DNA from: a bacterium
Lineage (GTDB): Bacteria; Myxococcota_A; Bradymonadia; Bradymonadales; Bradymonadaceae
Length of the DNA: 64,000 nt
Assembly: GCA_030427705.1 (NCBI GenBank)
Contig: JAUIBR010000005.1
Location: 175,585 to 239,584, forward strand
Reading direction: 5' to 3'
Part shown: in pieces, positions 54,451 to 63,878 of the stretch
Position numbering within the stretch: the first letter of the stretch is position 1
Layout: every line of letters starts with the position of its first letter
The notes under the pieces: model-generated
The model's input: only the letters and a program-made list of their open reading frames with translations
What the model was told of the DNA's origin: nothing
The model's database searches: none
Translations under genes and position numbers: made by a program

Positions 54451-55023
54451 ATGCGGGCATGGTCGGCCATTTTGGTGGTTCTTTTTGCTCTATTCGTCGC
54501 CAACCCGGCATTTGCGCAGGAGAGTCAAAAACCGACACAGGCTGCGAACGGGCCCTATGTTGTGCAGTACCAAATTCTGACGTTTCCGCTCCACATTGTT
54601 GGTTTGGCAGTTGGTGTTGGAGCAGGCGCCATCCTGTCGAGGGGGGGAAACGCCGGTTATGTGTTCCCAGGAATTCTAGTTGCGACGCCTTTGATTGGCG
54701 GCTTTTCAACCTGGGGAGTCGGAGAACTAAGTGGTGGTGATGGGCGTTTCTGGGCGACGGCCGTCGGTTCACTTGTTGGAACCGGTTTAGGGATTGGAAT
54801 TGTAGTTGGAGTCGATGAATTGGCTGGTGTCGACTTCAGCCCGATCGCAGGTGCTGTGGTGACATCTGTACTCGTTGGTATGTTGAGTACCGGTGGCGCG
54901 ATTATGGGGTACGGCCTGACACGTGATGCAGAAGGCGAGCGAAAAAAGGCCATACAGGACCTGCAGGCGTTCACGGTTCCAAACAACGGAGGGCTCACAA
55001 TCGGCCTCTCCGGCTCATTCTGA
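54451..55023 (+). CDS. Exported Gly-rich membrane protein
   Basis: A 190-residue protein with a signal peptide (MRAWSAILVVLFALFVANPA ending FA-QES). The mature part has several hydrophobic Gly-rich stretches (IVGLAVGVGAGAILSRGG, GYVFPGILVATPLIGGFSTW, FWATAVGSLVGTGLGIGIVV, SVLVGMLSTGGAIMGYGL) and ends IGLSGSF. It looks like a small outer-membrane or glycine-zipper-like protein. The ATG at 54451 has AGAGG upstream. No family recognised; possibly an envelope protein. Confidence 0.7.
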   Translation: MRAWSAILVVLFALFVANPAFAQESQKPTQAANGPYVVQYQILTFPLHIVGLAVGVGAGAILSRGGNAGYVFPGILVATPLIGGFSTWGVGELSGGDGRFWATAVGSLVGTGLGIGIVVGVDELAGVDFSPIAGAVVTSVLVGMLSTGGAIMGYGLTRDAEGERKKAIQDLQAFTVPNNGGLTIGLSGSF

Positions 55024-55109
55024 GAAAGTTGGTTGTGCTGAGCCCCGAAATTGACATTGGCCTTTCAAATCGGCACGTTGCGCATCTAATCGAAGATACT
55101 GGAGTGGAC

Positions 55110-56138
55110 ATGAAACGACTGATTTGTCTCAGCGTACTGCTTGCGGCTTGTGGTTCGGATACGGGCGACAAGGGGACCGACCGCGTGAATAACGTCAACA
55201 ACGCGAATAACGTCAACAACGCGAACAACGTCAACAACGCGAACAATTCGAACAACGCGAACAATTCAAACAACACGAACAACGCGAACAACTCCAACAA
55301 CGCGAACAACTCGAACAATTCGAACAATCAAGAGCCAACGCTGTTCTGGTGTCGGTCCGAGCACGACCGCGATGCCGATGGCACAATTGATTTGATTCAA
55401 ACGCCAACCTACGAGGACGGCGCGGTTGTCTTGCTGGTTTCCGATGATCTCGAGGATGACACCCGCGACTCGACGCAAAACTACACGATCGAGAACGGAC
55501 TGCTGGTGCGTTGGGAGATGGATGTCGAATCCAACGGGACGATCGACCAAGTCTACGTCTACACCTATGACCAGATGGACCGACTCATTGAAGACCTTTG
55601 GACCCGAATGGGCGCAAACCCGGTCCGAAGAACCTACGAGTACATTGGCGATACGGTTACCAGTCGGCGAGATGAGGGCGATGACGGCTCGATCGAAGAT
55701 TACTCCATCACGACGAAGGCGACCTACGGCGAGGCGGAAGTAAACACGCGCCTTGAGCAGTACAACAGCTCTGACACCCTCACCGGTCTTTCAATCTGGA
55801 CCTACGATGACCAAGGCCGTGTCACACGTTACGAGTTTGACGGCACGCCTGCGCAACCCGGTCCCAACTTCACAACAACGACGACGTACAACGGCGAAGA
55901 CTACACGGAAGAACGCGACACCAACGCCAACGGTCAGGTCGATGAGATTTCACAAGTGGACCTCGAGGACGGTGTCTTCGTGTCGCGTGAAACCCGAGAC
56001 CCGGATGGGAATTTGATCCGCGCTCAGCGCGCAACAAACGAGCCGGGCTTGGTCACGACGTACACCGATAGCGATGGCGACGGTAACGACGACGCCATCC
56101 TCTACTACCATCGGTCCGAAACCGGGGTCTGTCCCTAG
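55110..56138 (+). CDS. Lipoprotein with a 16-unit XNN linker and YD-repeat-like domain
   Basis: A 342-residue lipoprotein (lipobox LAAC at Cys14, then GSDTGDKGTD). Residues 26-73 are 16 tandem X-Asn-Asn triplets (X = Val, Ala, Ser or Thr). After this, about 78-342 form beta-strand repeats with periodic Tyr/Asp/Gly, such as QVYVYTYDQMDRLIEDLWTR, VRRTYEYIGDTVTSRRDEGD and LSIWTYDDQGRVTRYEFDGT, reminiscent of the YD/RHS beta repeat. Asn-rich linkers after a lipobox are common in bradymonad lipoproteins. It may place an adhesin or surface domain away from the membrane. The ATG has GGAG 5 bases upstream. Confidence 0.8.
   Translation: MKRLICLSVLLAACGSDTGDKGTDRVNNVNNANNVNNANNVNNANNSNNANNSNNTNNANNSNNANNSNNSNNQEPTLFWCRSEHDRDADGTIDLIQTPTYEDGAVVLLVSDDLEDDTRDSTQNYTIENGLLVRWEMDVESNGTIDQVYVYTYDQMDRLIEDLWTRMGANPVRRTYEYIGDTVTSRRDEGDDGSIEDYSITTKATYGEAEVNTRLEQYNSSDTLTGLSIWTYDDQGRVTRYEFDGTPAQPGPNFTTTTTYNGEDYTEERDTNANGQVDEISQVDLEDGVFVSRETRDPDGNLIRAQRATNEPGLVTTYTDSDGDGNDDAILYYHRSETGVCP
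55185..55328 (+). repeat. Tandem 9-bp repeat (16 units) encoding XNN triplets
   Basis: 144 bases of units close to GCGAACAAC or GTCAACAAC, in-frame, coding for X-Asn-Asn 16 times. Third-base changes (AAC/AAT) and the X codon vary between units, so the array is not a perfect copy but is a candidate for slippage in whole 9-bp steps. Confidence 0.8.
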
Positions 56139-56139
56139 C

Positions 56140-59100
56140 CTAACGACGGCGACGCAACCGGACCAAGCCGAACACGGCCAACAGAATCAGGAACGATGCA
56201 GGCGGTGATTCGACCGGCGATGCGCTGCACCCGCAGCCTTCGTCTTCGACGCCCGAGTTGCTTCCACCCGTGTTGCCCATGTCGTCCCCGCCCAGATCAG
56301 GGTTACCGTTGTTCGAGCCCATATCTGGGTCGGTGTTGTTGTTCGTGGGCTGAATTCCGGTACACATCGCCGAGCATCCGTCGCCGGCTTCGACGTTTCC
56401 GTCGTCACATTCCTCGACACCATCGCGGACAAAACCATCTCCGCAGAAAGGCTCTTCGCAGGTCGGCAAGCATTCGTCGGTCGCGATTCCGTTTCCGTCG
56501 TCGCACGCTTCGACGCCAGCTTGTACGAATCCGTCACCGCAGCTCGCGTTTTGACACGTGCTGAGGCAGGCATCGTTGTCCAGGTCGTTTCCGTCATCAC
56601 AAGCTTCTGCGCCGGCGCGGACGAATCCGTCACCACAACGTGCGCTCAAACACGTGTTCAAACAGCCGTCGGTGTTGCTTGCGTTGCCGTCGTCGCATTC
56701 TTCGCCAGCCTGCGTCTGGCCGTCGCCGCAGCTAGCCAATGCGCAGATTGCGGAGCAACCGTCACCGTCAATCATATTGCCATCGTCGCAAGCTTCGACG
56801 CCGTCACGTAGGAATCCGTCGCCACAAACCGCAGTCACGCACCCAGCCACACAGCTGTCGTCGTTGAACGCATTGCCGTCGTCGCACTCTTCCATGCCGG
56901 TCCAGACGAATCCGTCGCCACATGAAGCTTCGACACAGGCACTGGTGCAGGCATCGGTGGGGTCCGTGTTACCGTCGTCACATTCTTCGCCCGCTTGCAG
57001 GATTCCATCTCCACACTCAGCGTTCTGGCAGGCGTTCGAGCAGGTGTCGTCGTTGACCATGTTTCCGTCGTCGCATTCTTCGCCGGTTTGCACGATACCG
57101 TCTCCGCAGATTGGGTTTCGGCATGCGTTGGTGCACATGTCATCGTTGACCATATTGCCGTCGTCGCACTCTTCGCCTTCAGCAGTCTGGGGGATTCCAT
57201 CGCCGCACGATGCTGGGTTGCAGGTGTTGGAACATGCATTGTCGTTGATGGTGTCTCCGTCATCACAGGTCTCACCCGGTCCGACGTACCCGTCACCGCA
57301 AACAGCGTCCAAACACGCGTTGGTGCATGCGTCGGTGTTCGATGCGTTTGCGTCGTCGCATTCTTCGACGCCCGCTTGGACGAAACCGTCGCCACAGGTC
57401 GCATCTGCACACGCGACGCAGCTGTCGGTATTGTCCATGTTGGAATCATCGCAATCTTCGACGCCCGCCAATACATAGCCATCGCCACACACAGCGTTCA
57501 TGCACTGCGCGCAGCTATCGGTATTGTCGCCGTTTGCGTCATCGCATTCCTCGACACCGTTTTGAATGAAGCCGTCACCGCAGCTCGCGTTTTGGCAGGT
57601 CGACAAACACGAATCGGTGTTGTCGCCGTTGCCGTCATCACATTGCTCTGGGCCGTTCATCGTGCCGTCGCCGCAGAATGGTCCAGGGCCGCTACAGCCG
57701 CTGTTGCAGAATCCGTATTGGCCGTTGTTCGAACCATCGTCGCAAGACTCTCCCGCGCCAATGATGCCGTCGCCGCAGACGGTAACAGGCGCGAACTCGT
57801 AGGCGCCCATGTCGAAACCTGGTCCGTTGATCATGTCGCCGTCGATCGGCCGTGTTGCTCCGTCGCGGTCGACCGTCACGGAGGCATCGGTGCCGGAATC
57901 CACACACGCGCTGGTTGAGGTCAAACGCAGGTCATTCGGCGCGCCGGCGTAGAACGGATTCGTAGACAACATTCCCGCGCCTTGTGTGATGGACGTGCCT
58001 TCGAAATCTGACCCGTTGTTACCCCAGACGTTGCTGTAGGAAATGCTGACGCTGCCACTATTGCGATCGATTCCGTCGTCTGAGTTATCCGTGATGATGC
58101 TGTTTACAACCGTGGTCGTGCCGCCAGATGTGTAGATACCATCGAAGTTTCCGTAGATGGTCGCATGTTGAAGCGTGAGCGAGCTCGAGTTCAGTACGTA
58201 CGCGCCATACGAGTTGTTCTGGAACAACAGCACGTTTGAGAGCGTCGCCTGACTGCTGTCGCGTGAGTAGATCCCATACGAGTTGCTTCGCAGCGTGAGT
58301 CGGTCAAAGACGCCTGGGTTGTTTGCCCGGTTTTCGATTCCATAGGTTGCCCGTTCGATCACGACACCAATAAGCGATGAGCCGGACGCGCCAGAATAAA
58401 ACGTGACGCCGTACCACGAGCCAATTGACGTAGTTGCCGAACCCAAAGTCACAGGAGAGCTAAGCGTCCCCTGCGTGACGAGGCTTCCCAAAACCCGAAG
58501 TTCAGCACGTGACGTGTTCTCGTAAGCCTGCATGATGTCGCTGGATTGGAACACCAAGGACGCGCCGGCTTGCAGCGTCAACGTCACGCCCGTCGCAACG
58601 GTAAGGTCGCCCGCCACGTTCGTGCTGCCAGCGGGTACCGTCGTGTCGGTCCAAAGCGTCCCGTACAGGCCTGGGGTGGCATCGTTAACGTAGGGTAAGG
58701 CGCCTTGGTCCGAGCCGTTTCCGGCACCAAATCTCGAAGGAGAGTTCGATGTGAGTCGCAAGTTTGAGCCGCTGACAAACAACGGATTCGCAACGATGAC
58801 ATTCGACTGCGAGATTGAAGTTCCTTCAAAATTACTGCCGTTGTTTCCCCATACCGTGCTGTCCGAGATGGTGACCGAACCGCTGTTCCGGTCGATTCCA
58901 TCGTCGGAGTTGTTCGCGATGATGCTGTCGTTAACGATGGTCGTTCCACCACTTGTGTAGATGCCGTCGAAGTTTCCGTACACCGTACAATTGTCGAGCG
59001 TCAGTGAGCTCGAGTTCAACACGTAGGCGCCGTAGCTGTTGTTGTTCAGCAACAACGAATCTGTAAGCGTGATGGCGCCCGAGTTTCGGGTGTACACGCC

Positions 59101-60393
59101 GTAGGAGTTCTGCCGCATCGTGACGTTGTTGAACGTGCCCGGCGCGGTTGCATCGACTTGAAATCCGTAGGTCGCGCGCTCCACGATCAAGCCGTCGATG
59201 TCGGAACCCGTTGCGCCCGTGATGAAATGCACGCCGTACCATGACCCAATCGACGTCGTTGCCGACGTGAAGGTAACTGGGCTTGCGGTCGTGCCTTGCG
59301 TCACAATACTTCCCAGCACCCGAAGCTCCGCACGAGAGGTGTTCTCGTAAGCCTGCATGATATCCGACGTTTGGAACGTGAGCGTCGCGCCGGCTGGAAT
59401 CGTCAGGGTAACACCGGGTGGAATCGTCAAGTCGCCGGCAACCGGCGTGTTACCGGCAGGTGCCGTCGTATCCACCCAGAGCGTGCCGTAAAGTCCTGGT
59501 GTTGCATCGGAGGTGTAGGGGCGAGCGCCTTGGTCTGAAGTGTCGCTCGAACCAAACCGAGACGGTGAATTCGACGTGAGGCGAAGCTCGGTCGTGTTGT
59601 TGTAGAGGGGGTTTGCGCTGATGACATTCGTCTGCGTAATGGACGTCCCTTCGAAATTCGAGCCGTTATTGCCCCAAACGTTTGAGTCAGAAACCGTCAC
59701 GCCGCCGCTATTGCGGTCAATGCCGTCGTCGGAGTTGCCTGAGATGATGCTGTTGGTAATCGTGGTCGTTCCGCCGGAAGTATAGAAGCCGTCGAAGTTT
59801 CCGTAGACAGTACTCTTGTCGACATTAAGGACCGCTGAGTTCAGGACGTAGGCGCCATAGCTGTTGTTGTTCACCAATAGCGAGCTGCCAACGTTCAGTT
59901 CCGCCGAATTGCGCACGTACACGCCGTAGGAGTTTTGCGTCATCGTGCTGCCGTCAATCGAGTGTGTTCCAGCCGATGCATCGAAGCCGTAAGTGGCTTC
60001 CCGGATCACCGCACCGTCGATGTCAGCGACCCCACCCGACTCGCCGCGAATACCGACCCAACTGCCGATCGACGTGCTTGCCGACTCAAACGTTACCGGC
60101 GATGCGTCCGTTCCCTGAACGACCAGATTGCCTTCAACGATAATCTCAACTCGGCTGGTGTTTTGCCCTGAACCAGACGCATCTGTCGTGGCCGCCTCAA
60201 CCGTCGTTCCTGCTTGAATCGTGAGCGTTGAACCAGCGGGAATCGTGATGTCACCCTGAATCGTGTAGGGGCTCCCCGCGGCGGTCCAAGTCTGATTGAT
60301 GATGTTGCCGCCTGGAATGACGGTCTGAGCGAAGCCTGGCAGGCAAAAGAGCGCGGTCATGGAGAACGCAGCGACAGCTAAAAATCGACGCAT
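56140..60393 (-). CDS. Very large exported protein: three beta-helix units, 15 DUF4215 repeats, MYXO-CTERM
   Basis: A 1417-residue surface protein. A signal peptide (cleaved near FA-QTVIP) precedes three homologous right-handed beta-helix units of about 280 residues (to about 890), each with [26 protein letters not shown] and [10 protein letters not shown] motifs and a TPGLYGTLW linker. Fifteen Cys-rich DUF4215 repeats follow (about 890-1360, each CGDGxxQxGxExCDDGNxxxxDxCxxxC), then an Asn-rich linker and the MYXO-CTERM tail (GCGCSASP, hydrophobic helix, RLRRRR). Beta-helices of this kind bind or cut polysaccharides; no lyase catalytic residues were recognised. An adhesive or carbohydrate-binding surface role is inferred. 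Confidence 0.9.
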   Translation of the reverse strand: MRRFLAVAAFSMTALFCLPGFAQTVIPGGNIINQTWTAAGSPYTIQGDITIPAGSTLTIQAGTTVEAATTDASGSGQNTSRVEIIVEGNLVVQGTDASPVTFESASTSIGSWVGIRGESGGVADIDGAVIREATYGFDASAGTHSIDGSTMTQNSYGVYVRNSAELNVGSSLLVNNNSYGAYVLNSAVLNVDKSTVYGNFDGFYTSGGTTTITNSIISGNSDDGIDRNSGGVTVSDSNVWGNNGSNFEGTSITQTNVISANPLYNNTTELRLTSNSPSRFGSSDTSDQGARPYTSDATPGLYGTLWVDTTAPAGNTPVAGDLTIPPGVTLTIPAGATLTFQTSDIMQAYENTSRAELRVLGSIVTQGTTASPVTFTSATTSIGSWYGVHFITGATGSDIDGLIVERATYGFQVDATAPGTFNNVTMRQNSYGVYTRNSGAITLTDSLLLNNNSYGAYVLNSSSLTLDNCTVYGNFDGIYTSGGTTIVNDSIIANNSDDGIDRNSGSVTISDSTVWGNNGSNFEGTSISQSNVIVANPLFVSGSNLRLTSNSPSRFGAGNGSDQGALPYVNDATPGLYGTLWTDTTVPAGSTNVAGDLTVATGVTLTLQAGASLVFQSSDIMQAYENTSRAELRVLGSLVTQGTLSSPVTLGSATTSIGSWYGVTFYSGASGSSLIGVVIERATYGIENRANNPGVFDRLTLRSNSYGIYSRDSSQATLSNVLLFQNNSYGAYVLNSSSLTLQHATIYGNFDGIYTSGGTTTVVNSIITDNSDDGIDRNSGSVSISYSNVWGNNGSDFEGTSITQGAGMLSTNPFYAGAPNDLRLTSTSACVDSGTDASVTVDRDGATRPIDGDMINGPGFDMGAYEFAPVTVCGDGIIGAGESCDDGSNNGQYGFCNSGCSGPGPFCGDGTMNGPEQCDDGNGDNTDSCLSTCQNASCGDGFIQNGVEECDDANGDNTDSCAQCMNAVCGDGYVLAGVEDCDDSNMDNTDSCVACADATCGDGFVQAGVEECDDANASNTDACTNACLDAVCGDGYVGPGETCDDGDTINDNACSNTCNPASCGDGIPQTAEGEECDDGNMVNDDMCTNACRNPICGDGIVQTGEECDDGNMVNDDTCSNACQNAECGDGILQAGEECDDGNTDPTDACTSACVEASCGDGFVWTGMEECDDGNAFNDDSCVAGCVTAVCGDGFLRDGVEACDDGNMIDGDGCSAICALASCGDGQTQAGEECDDGNASNTDGCLNTCLSARCGDGFVRAGAEACDDGNDLDNDACLSTCQNASCGDGFVQAGVEACDDGNGIATDECLPTCEEPFCGDGFVRDGVEECDDGNVEAGDGCSAMCTGIQPTNNNTDPDMGSNNGNPDLGGDDMGNTGGSNSGVEDEGCGCSASPVESPPASFLILLAVFGLVRLRRRR
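57950..60330. repeat. Three tandem DNA-level units (about 840 bp) encoding beta-helix domains
   Basis: Near-identical phrases recur at a spacing of about 840 bases: the TPGLYGTLW linker at about 59500 and 58660, and the SYGAYVLNS codons at about 59860, 59030 and 58190. The units are similar enough to permit recombination between them. Confidence 0.7.
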
Positions 60394-60493
60394 GATACTT
60401 TCCTAATTGTATCGAAGTTAACGACGGTGAGTGTTGATCTCGCGCAGACCAAAGTAAAGATGTTGCGCGGTCTATTCAGGAACTTTCAGGCGG

Positions 60494-61279
60494 TTATTCG
60501 AGTTCGTTCGCCAGCTGGGTCAGCTGCGATTGCAAGCGAGTCTCGACGTAGTCGGCGAGCTTGTCGCTGTCTTCCAACGTGTAGTCGTCCAGGTAGATGG
60601 GCTCAAGAAACTCGACGGTAATCTTCGCGGGCAGCGGAAAGTAAGGTGGAATCGGGCCGAGCCACAATCCGTACGGTAGTGCAAATGAAAGCGGAAGCCG
60701 CCCAAATCGAAACCGTTTGTTCAGTTTCAACAACTTCGCCACACCCTTGAAGTCATGCAGGATTCGGAGTGTTCCGTGAGCGCCATGCGCGACAACTGGA
60801 ATGATGGGAACGCCGCTCTTAATGGCCAAGCGCGCAAACCCCTTTCTGCCTGCAAAGGACACCTGATTGCGCTCGCTATAGGGACGCGTGGCCTCCATGT
60901 CCCCGCCAGGATAGACGACCAGTTTCCGTCCGGCTTCAAAGGCGCGTCGGGCGTTCTCGGGCTTGGCACGAATGCCGCCCAACTGGCAGATAATGTGGTT
61001 CAGGCCAGGCAGATCCATGACCAGGTCGTGGGCCAATCCAAGTGGGACAGCATCCATGCCATGTACCCGAAATGCCTCAGCCACCCAGATGAACGAATCG
61101 ATTGACAGCGTCGCCCCGCTGTGATTCCCCACGTATAGCGCTGGCCCTTTTGGAATACGCTCCAAACCGCGTACTTCTGCGTCGTGATACGGAATCATGA
61201 CTTCTTGAATGAAGTCATGAACCTGCATCAAGAGGTCTTCGTTCGTGTTTTCTAAGTTGTCCGGGTCGAACATTTTCAT
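60494..61279 (-). CDS. Lysophospholipid acyltransferase (PlsC-like)
   Basis: A 261-residue acyltransferase of the 1-acyl-glycerol-3-phosphate/TMEM68-like type. The motif ALYVGNHSGATLSIDSFIWV supplies the catalytic His (NHSG), and later blocks are VVYPGGDMEATRPYSERNQV (the G-E-T-like motif region), KGFARLAIKSGVPIIPVVAH and GLWLGPIPPYFPLPAKITVE. The spacing between His and Asp is longer than the strict HX4D motif, as in the TMEM68-type branch. The ATG at 61279 is preferred over an upstream ORF extension with no ribosome site. Divergent from the 61405 gene. Acyl acceptor unknown. Confidence 0.85.
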   Translation of the reverse strand: MKMFDPDNLENTNEDLLMQVHDFIQEVMIPYHDAEVRGLERIPKGPALYVGNHSGATLSIDSFIWVAEAFRVHGMDAVPLGLAHDLVMDLPGLNHIICQLGGIRAKPENARRAFEAGRKLVVYPGGDMEATRPYSERNQVSFAGRKGFARLAIKSGVPIIPVVAHGAHGTLRILHDFKGVAKLLKLNKRFRFGRLPLSFALPYGLWLGPIPPYFPLPAKITVEFLEPIYLDDYTLEDSDKLADYVETRLQSQLTQLANELE

Positions 61280-61404
61280 CTCAAATCCAGTCCCGTGTTC
61301 GACGGTTGAAATAGAGGTTACAGTAAATCTCGTTAGACGAGGATGGGCTTGAAGTACGCAATCGTATTTTCGTTGTTTGGCTTGGACGTTTGTCGGGAGT
61401 GCCA

Positions 61405-62133
61405 ATGTCAGTTGAAGACGAGCTAAGCGCGGCCATCGAGGGCCTTTATCTGGCGTTTGCGAAGTACAACGTGGGCCACGTTATCGAAGGTTGTCCATGC
61501 TGCGTCTCGGACCAGGATCAACGCGGATTGGCTGGCCCTCCACTACGTGCTTTGACTTCCGACGACCTCGCCAGATTCGCCTTCAAAGCAATGACCACCT
61601 GGGGTGACGAGGACGACTTTCGCCACTTTTTGCCACGAATCTTCGAGCTAGTCTCACCTCACTACCCGATGTCGGAGCGACTTCTGGTCGACGAACAAGT
61701 CGTTTTCGGAAAGCTAAACTACGGCAACTGGAGAACGTGGCCTGACGCAGAACAAGCGGCGATTCGCACCTACCTCCTTTCTGCGTGGCAATTCGTCGCA
61801 ACCCGACCCCACTCAGCAGATTGCAACGATTGGCTGGAAAGCCTGACATATGTCGATCCGCAGCTCGCCTTGGAGGGGCTTGCGGTGTGGGAGGAACTTA
61901 CCCCCGATGCTGCCACCCAACTCAGTCAGTTTCTGCGGTACAACGGAGTCGGTATCACTGTTGGTTCATTTTCCTGGGGTTGGGCCACCAACCACCAATT
62001 GGTGGCCAATTGGTTAAACGAGTCAGGCATAATCGACCGCCTCTTCAAAGTCTGGGATACCAACCCTAACCATCCAGATTCTGATGAATGGGCGGCCGCC
62101 TTGGAGGAACTTTCTTGGGAGCAGTCGAACTAG
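61405..62133 (+). CDS. Conserved-looking soluble protein of unknown function with Cys pair
   Basis: A 242-residue protein. An N-terminal segment VIEGCPCCVSDQDQRG holds a CxCC cluster that could bind metal. The rest is helical, with W-rich blocks (NYGNWRTWPDAEQAAIRTYL, DCNDWLESLTYVDPQLALEG, SWGWATNHQLVANWLNESG). It resembles uncharacterised proteins in other bacteria rather than a named family. Soluble, no signal peptide. The start is the ATG at 61405 with GGGAG 5 bases upstream; a TTG 5 codons earlier is rejected. Confidence 0.7.
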   Translation: MSVEDELSAAIEGLYLAFAKYNVGHVIEGCPCCVSDQDQRGLAGPPLRALTSDDLARFAFKAMTTWGDEDDFRHFLPRIFELVSPHYPMSERLLVDEQVVFGKLNYGNWRTWPDAEQAAIRTYLLSAWQFVATRPHSADCNDWLESLTYVDPQLALEGLAVWEELTPDAATQLSQFLRYNGVGITVGSFSWGWATNHQLVANWLNESGIIDRLFKVWDTNPNHPDSDEWAAALEELSWEQSN

Positions 62134-62172
62134 CAATTGCCTCCCAATAGCTTCAACAGCTAGAAAGAACCT

Positions 62173-62778
62173 ATGAGAAAAAACCTGATATTTCTTGTCA
62201 TGTTAATGGGCTGCTCTGGCAGTCCGCCAGCTCAGCACGTTCCAACGAAGACTGACGTTCCTACAACGGAAGCAGAGACAGGGGCCGAACAAATCCAACC
62301 AGACGCCGGTGAGGTCGAAACCTGCATCGAGGATTTTGACGGCAATTGCGCACCAACGATGGATGCTCATTGCCAAGCATCTAAAGAATGCGAAGAGGAT
62401 GGAAACTGTGTCCTAGGCCCACACAACACGTGTGTCGCCGAAGACGAGGCGCTGCAGTGCGATGCACCTGAGGTCCGCATCGACAATATGTGCAGGTTTC
62501 CGGCGGGCTATACCTGCGACGCAGAGTGCAAGTCAGACAACACCTGTCACGCACTACGCCTTGAGTTGCAGGGTGACGCTCTACCCTCGTCCAAACCCTA
62601 CGTTGTCTGCGTGGAGTCGGACGACGACTGCGCGAAGTCAGCAGCATGCAAAGACGAAGGTCGATGCAAAGCTGCGGAAGTCCGCACCGTCGATATCGAA
62701 GAAACGTGTCGAAGCTACTATCGCTCGTGTTCCACGCTCGAATTCGGAGGGTGCGTTGTGCCCGACGAAGAGGAATAG
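62173..62778 (+). CDS. Cys-rich lipoprotein, first of a paralogous pair
   Basis: A 201-residue lipoprotein (lipobox LMGC then SGSPPAQ). After a Thr/Glu-rich linker the mature part has repeated Cys motifs: DAHCQASKECEEDGNCVLGP, LQCDAPEVRIDNMCRFPAGY, TCDAECKSDNTCHALRLELQ, DDDCAKSAACKDEGRCKAAE, and a C-terminal CRSYYRSCSTLEFGGCVVPD. The DDDCAKSAACKxxGRC type repeat is shared with the next gene. The first codon of that gene follows its stop without a gap. A surface function is inferred. Confidence 0.8.
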   Translation: MRKNLIFLVMLMGCSGSPPAQHVPTKTDVPTTEAETGAEQIQPDAGEVETCIEDFDGNCAPTMDAHCQASKECEEDGNCVLGPHNTCVAEDEALQCDAPEVRIDNMCRFPAGYTCDAECKSDNTCHALRLELQGDALPSSKPYVVCVESDDDCAKSAACKDEGRCKAAEVRTVDIEETCRSYYRSCSTLEFGGCVVPDEEE

Positions 62779-63864
62779 ATGAAACGAATAACTCTACTGA
62801 CCTTCGCGCTACTACTGGCCTGTTCGGGAGCCCCGCCAGCGAACAGCTCGCAACCCGGCGAAACAGGCATTGAACAAGCAGAAGCGACGGAAATGTCAGC
62901 TCAAAAGTCCGAAAAGGCGCGGCCCCCACGTGGCGCAACGCAAGAGGAACTCACGGCGTTTCGCGAAGCTGTTGCCAAGAACGGCTGGATGTCCTGCGAC
63001 GGAACTGCTTTTCGAGTCGCCTGGGAGAAGTACCTGGAGAGTGCGGAAGACGACGACGTGTATCCAGAAGAGAGCGAGTGTCACCCGCCTCCCGACCAGT
63101 ATTGTGACCAAACAACCGCGTGTGCTGAACAAGGGTTGTGCTCGAAGTCTGGCGCTGACGAACGCACGTGCGTGATGAACGACGGGGATTGCGCAAAGTC
63201 GTCAGCCTGCAAGATGGACGGAAGGTGCGATGAAGTCTATCGGTACGGGTGTGCGCCGCGTACTGACGATGATTGCGCGGAGTCCACTGCATGCGCCCAA
63301 AATGGGCTCTGCGTTCTGGGCGAGGATCACAAGTGCGTCAAACTTGAAGACGCAATGCAATGCGACGAGGGCAAGGTTCGGATTGACCACGCGTGTTATC
63401 TCCCGGCGGACTACGATTGCGCGACAGAGTGCGAAGAAGAAGGCGAATGTGACCCATTAACCATGAATATGGATGAAAGCGGATTTGATACATCAAAGCC
63501 GTATGTGGCTTGCGTGGAGTCGGATGCGGACTGCCGAAAGCAACCGCGGTGCAAAGAAGATGGTCAGTGCAGTGCTGTGGGCTACGAGCTCGTGTCCATG
63601 AACAAATGCGATGGAATGCGATTTCAATCGTGCGACTACCTGGTGACAGGCGGCTGCCGGCCAAACGCCAAGGACTGCGCCAAGACATCGGGTTGCAGGC
63701 AAAACGGAGACTGCGGCGTCAGCCCCTACTCTTCTGTCTGCCAACCTGCAAAACCAGAGCACTGCACGCAATCCGCGGGCTGCAAGGAAGGCGGCAATTG
63801 CTTCATGGTGCCCGTCTCAGGAGGCAACACGTGCGGCACGAAGGAAGAGGCCGAATCTGACTGA
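62779..63864 (+). CDS. Cys-rich lipoprotein, second and longer paralogue
   Basis: A 361-residue lipoprotein (lipobox LLAC then SGAPPAN). After an acidic linker the mature part holds many copies of the DCAKSSACKMDGRC type of motif: DQYCDQTTACAEQGLCSKSG, DGDCAKSSACKMDGRCDEVY, DDDCAESTACAQNGLCVLGE, DADCRKQPRCKEDGQCSAVG, AKDCAKTSGCRQNGDCGVSP and HCTQSAGCKEGGNC. The same block order as the previous gene is visible around LQC/MQCDEGKVRIDHACYLPA, so one arose by duplication and extension of the other. The ATG immediately follows the previous stop and uses a ribosome site inside it. The right-edge group II intron end lies 15 bases downstream. Confidence 0.8.
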   Translation: MKRITLLTFALLLACSGAPPANSSQPGETGIEQAEATEMSAQKSEKARPPRGATQEELTAFREAVAKNGWMSCDGTAFRVAWEKYLESAEDDDVYPEESECHPPPDQYCDQTTACAEQGLCSKSGADERTCVMNDGDCAKSSACKMDGRCDEVYRYGCAPRTDDDCAESTACAQNGLCVLGEDHKCVKLEDAMQCDEGKVRIDHACYLPADYDCATECEEEGECDPLTMNMDESGFDTSKPYVACVESDADCRKQPRCKEDGQCSAVGYELVSMNKCDGMRFQSCDYLVTGGCRPNAKDCAKTSGCRQNGDCGVSPYSSVCQPAKPEHCTQSAGCKEGGNCFMVPVSGGNTCGTKEEAESD

Positions 63865-63878
63865 TGAAACTTGAACAA

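Noticed and set aside
55185..55328. Possible CRISPR-like array at the 9-bp repeats
   Set aside because: Units are contiguous without spacers and in frame with a coding sequence; they encode an Asn-rich linker.
56187..57918. Long plus-strand frames over the DUF4215 repeat region
   Set aside because: They are shadows of the repeats; the minus-strand frame has a signal peptide, conserved Cys and a MYXO-CTERM.
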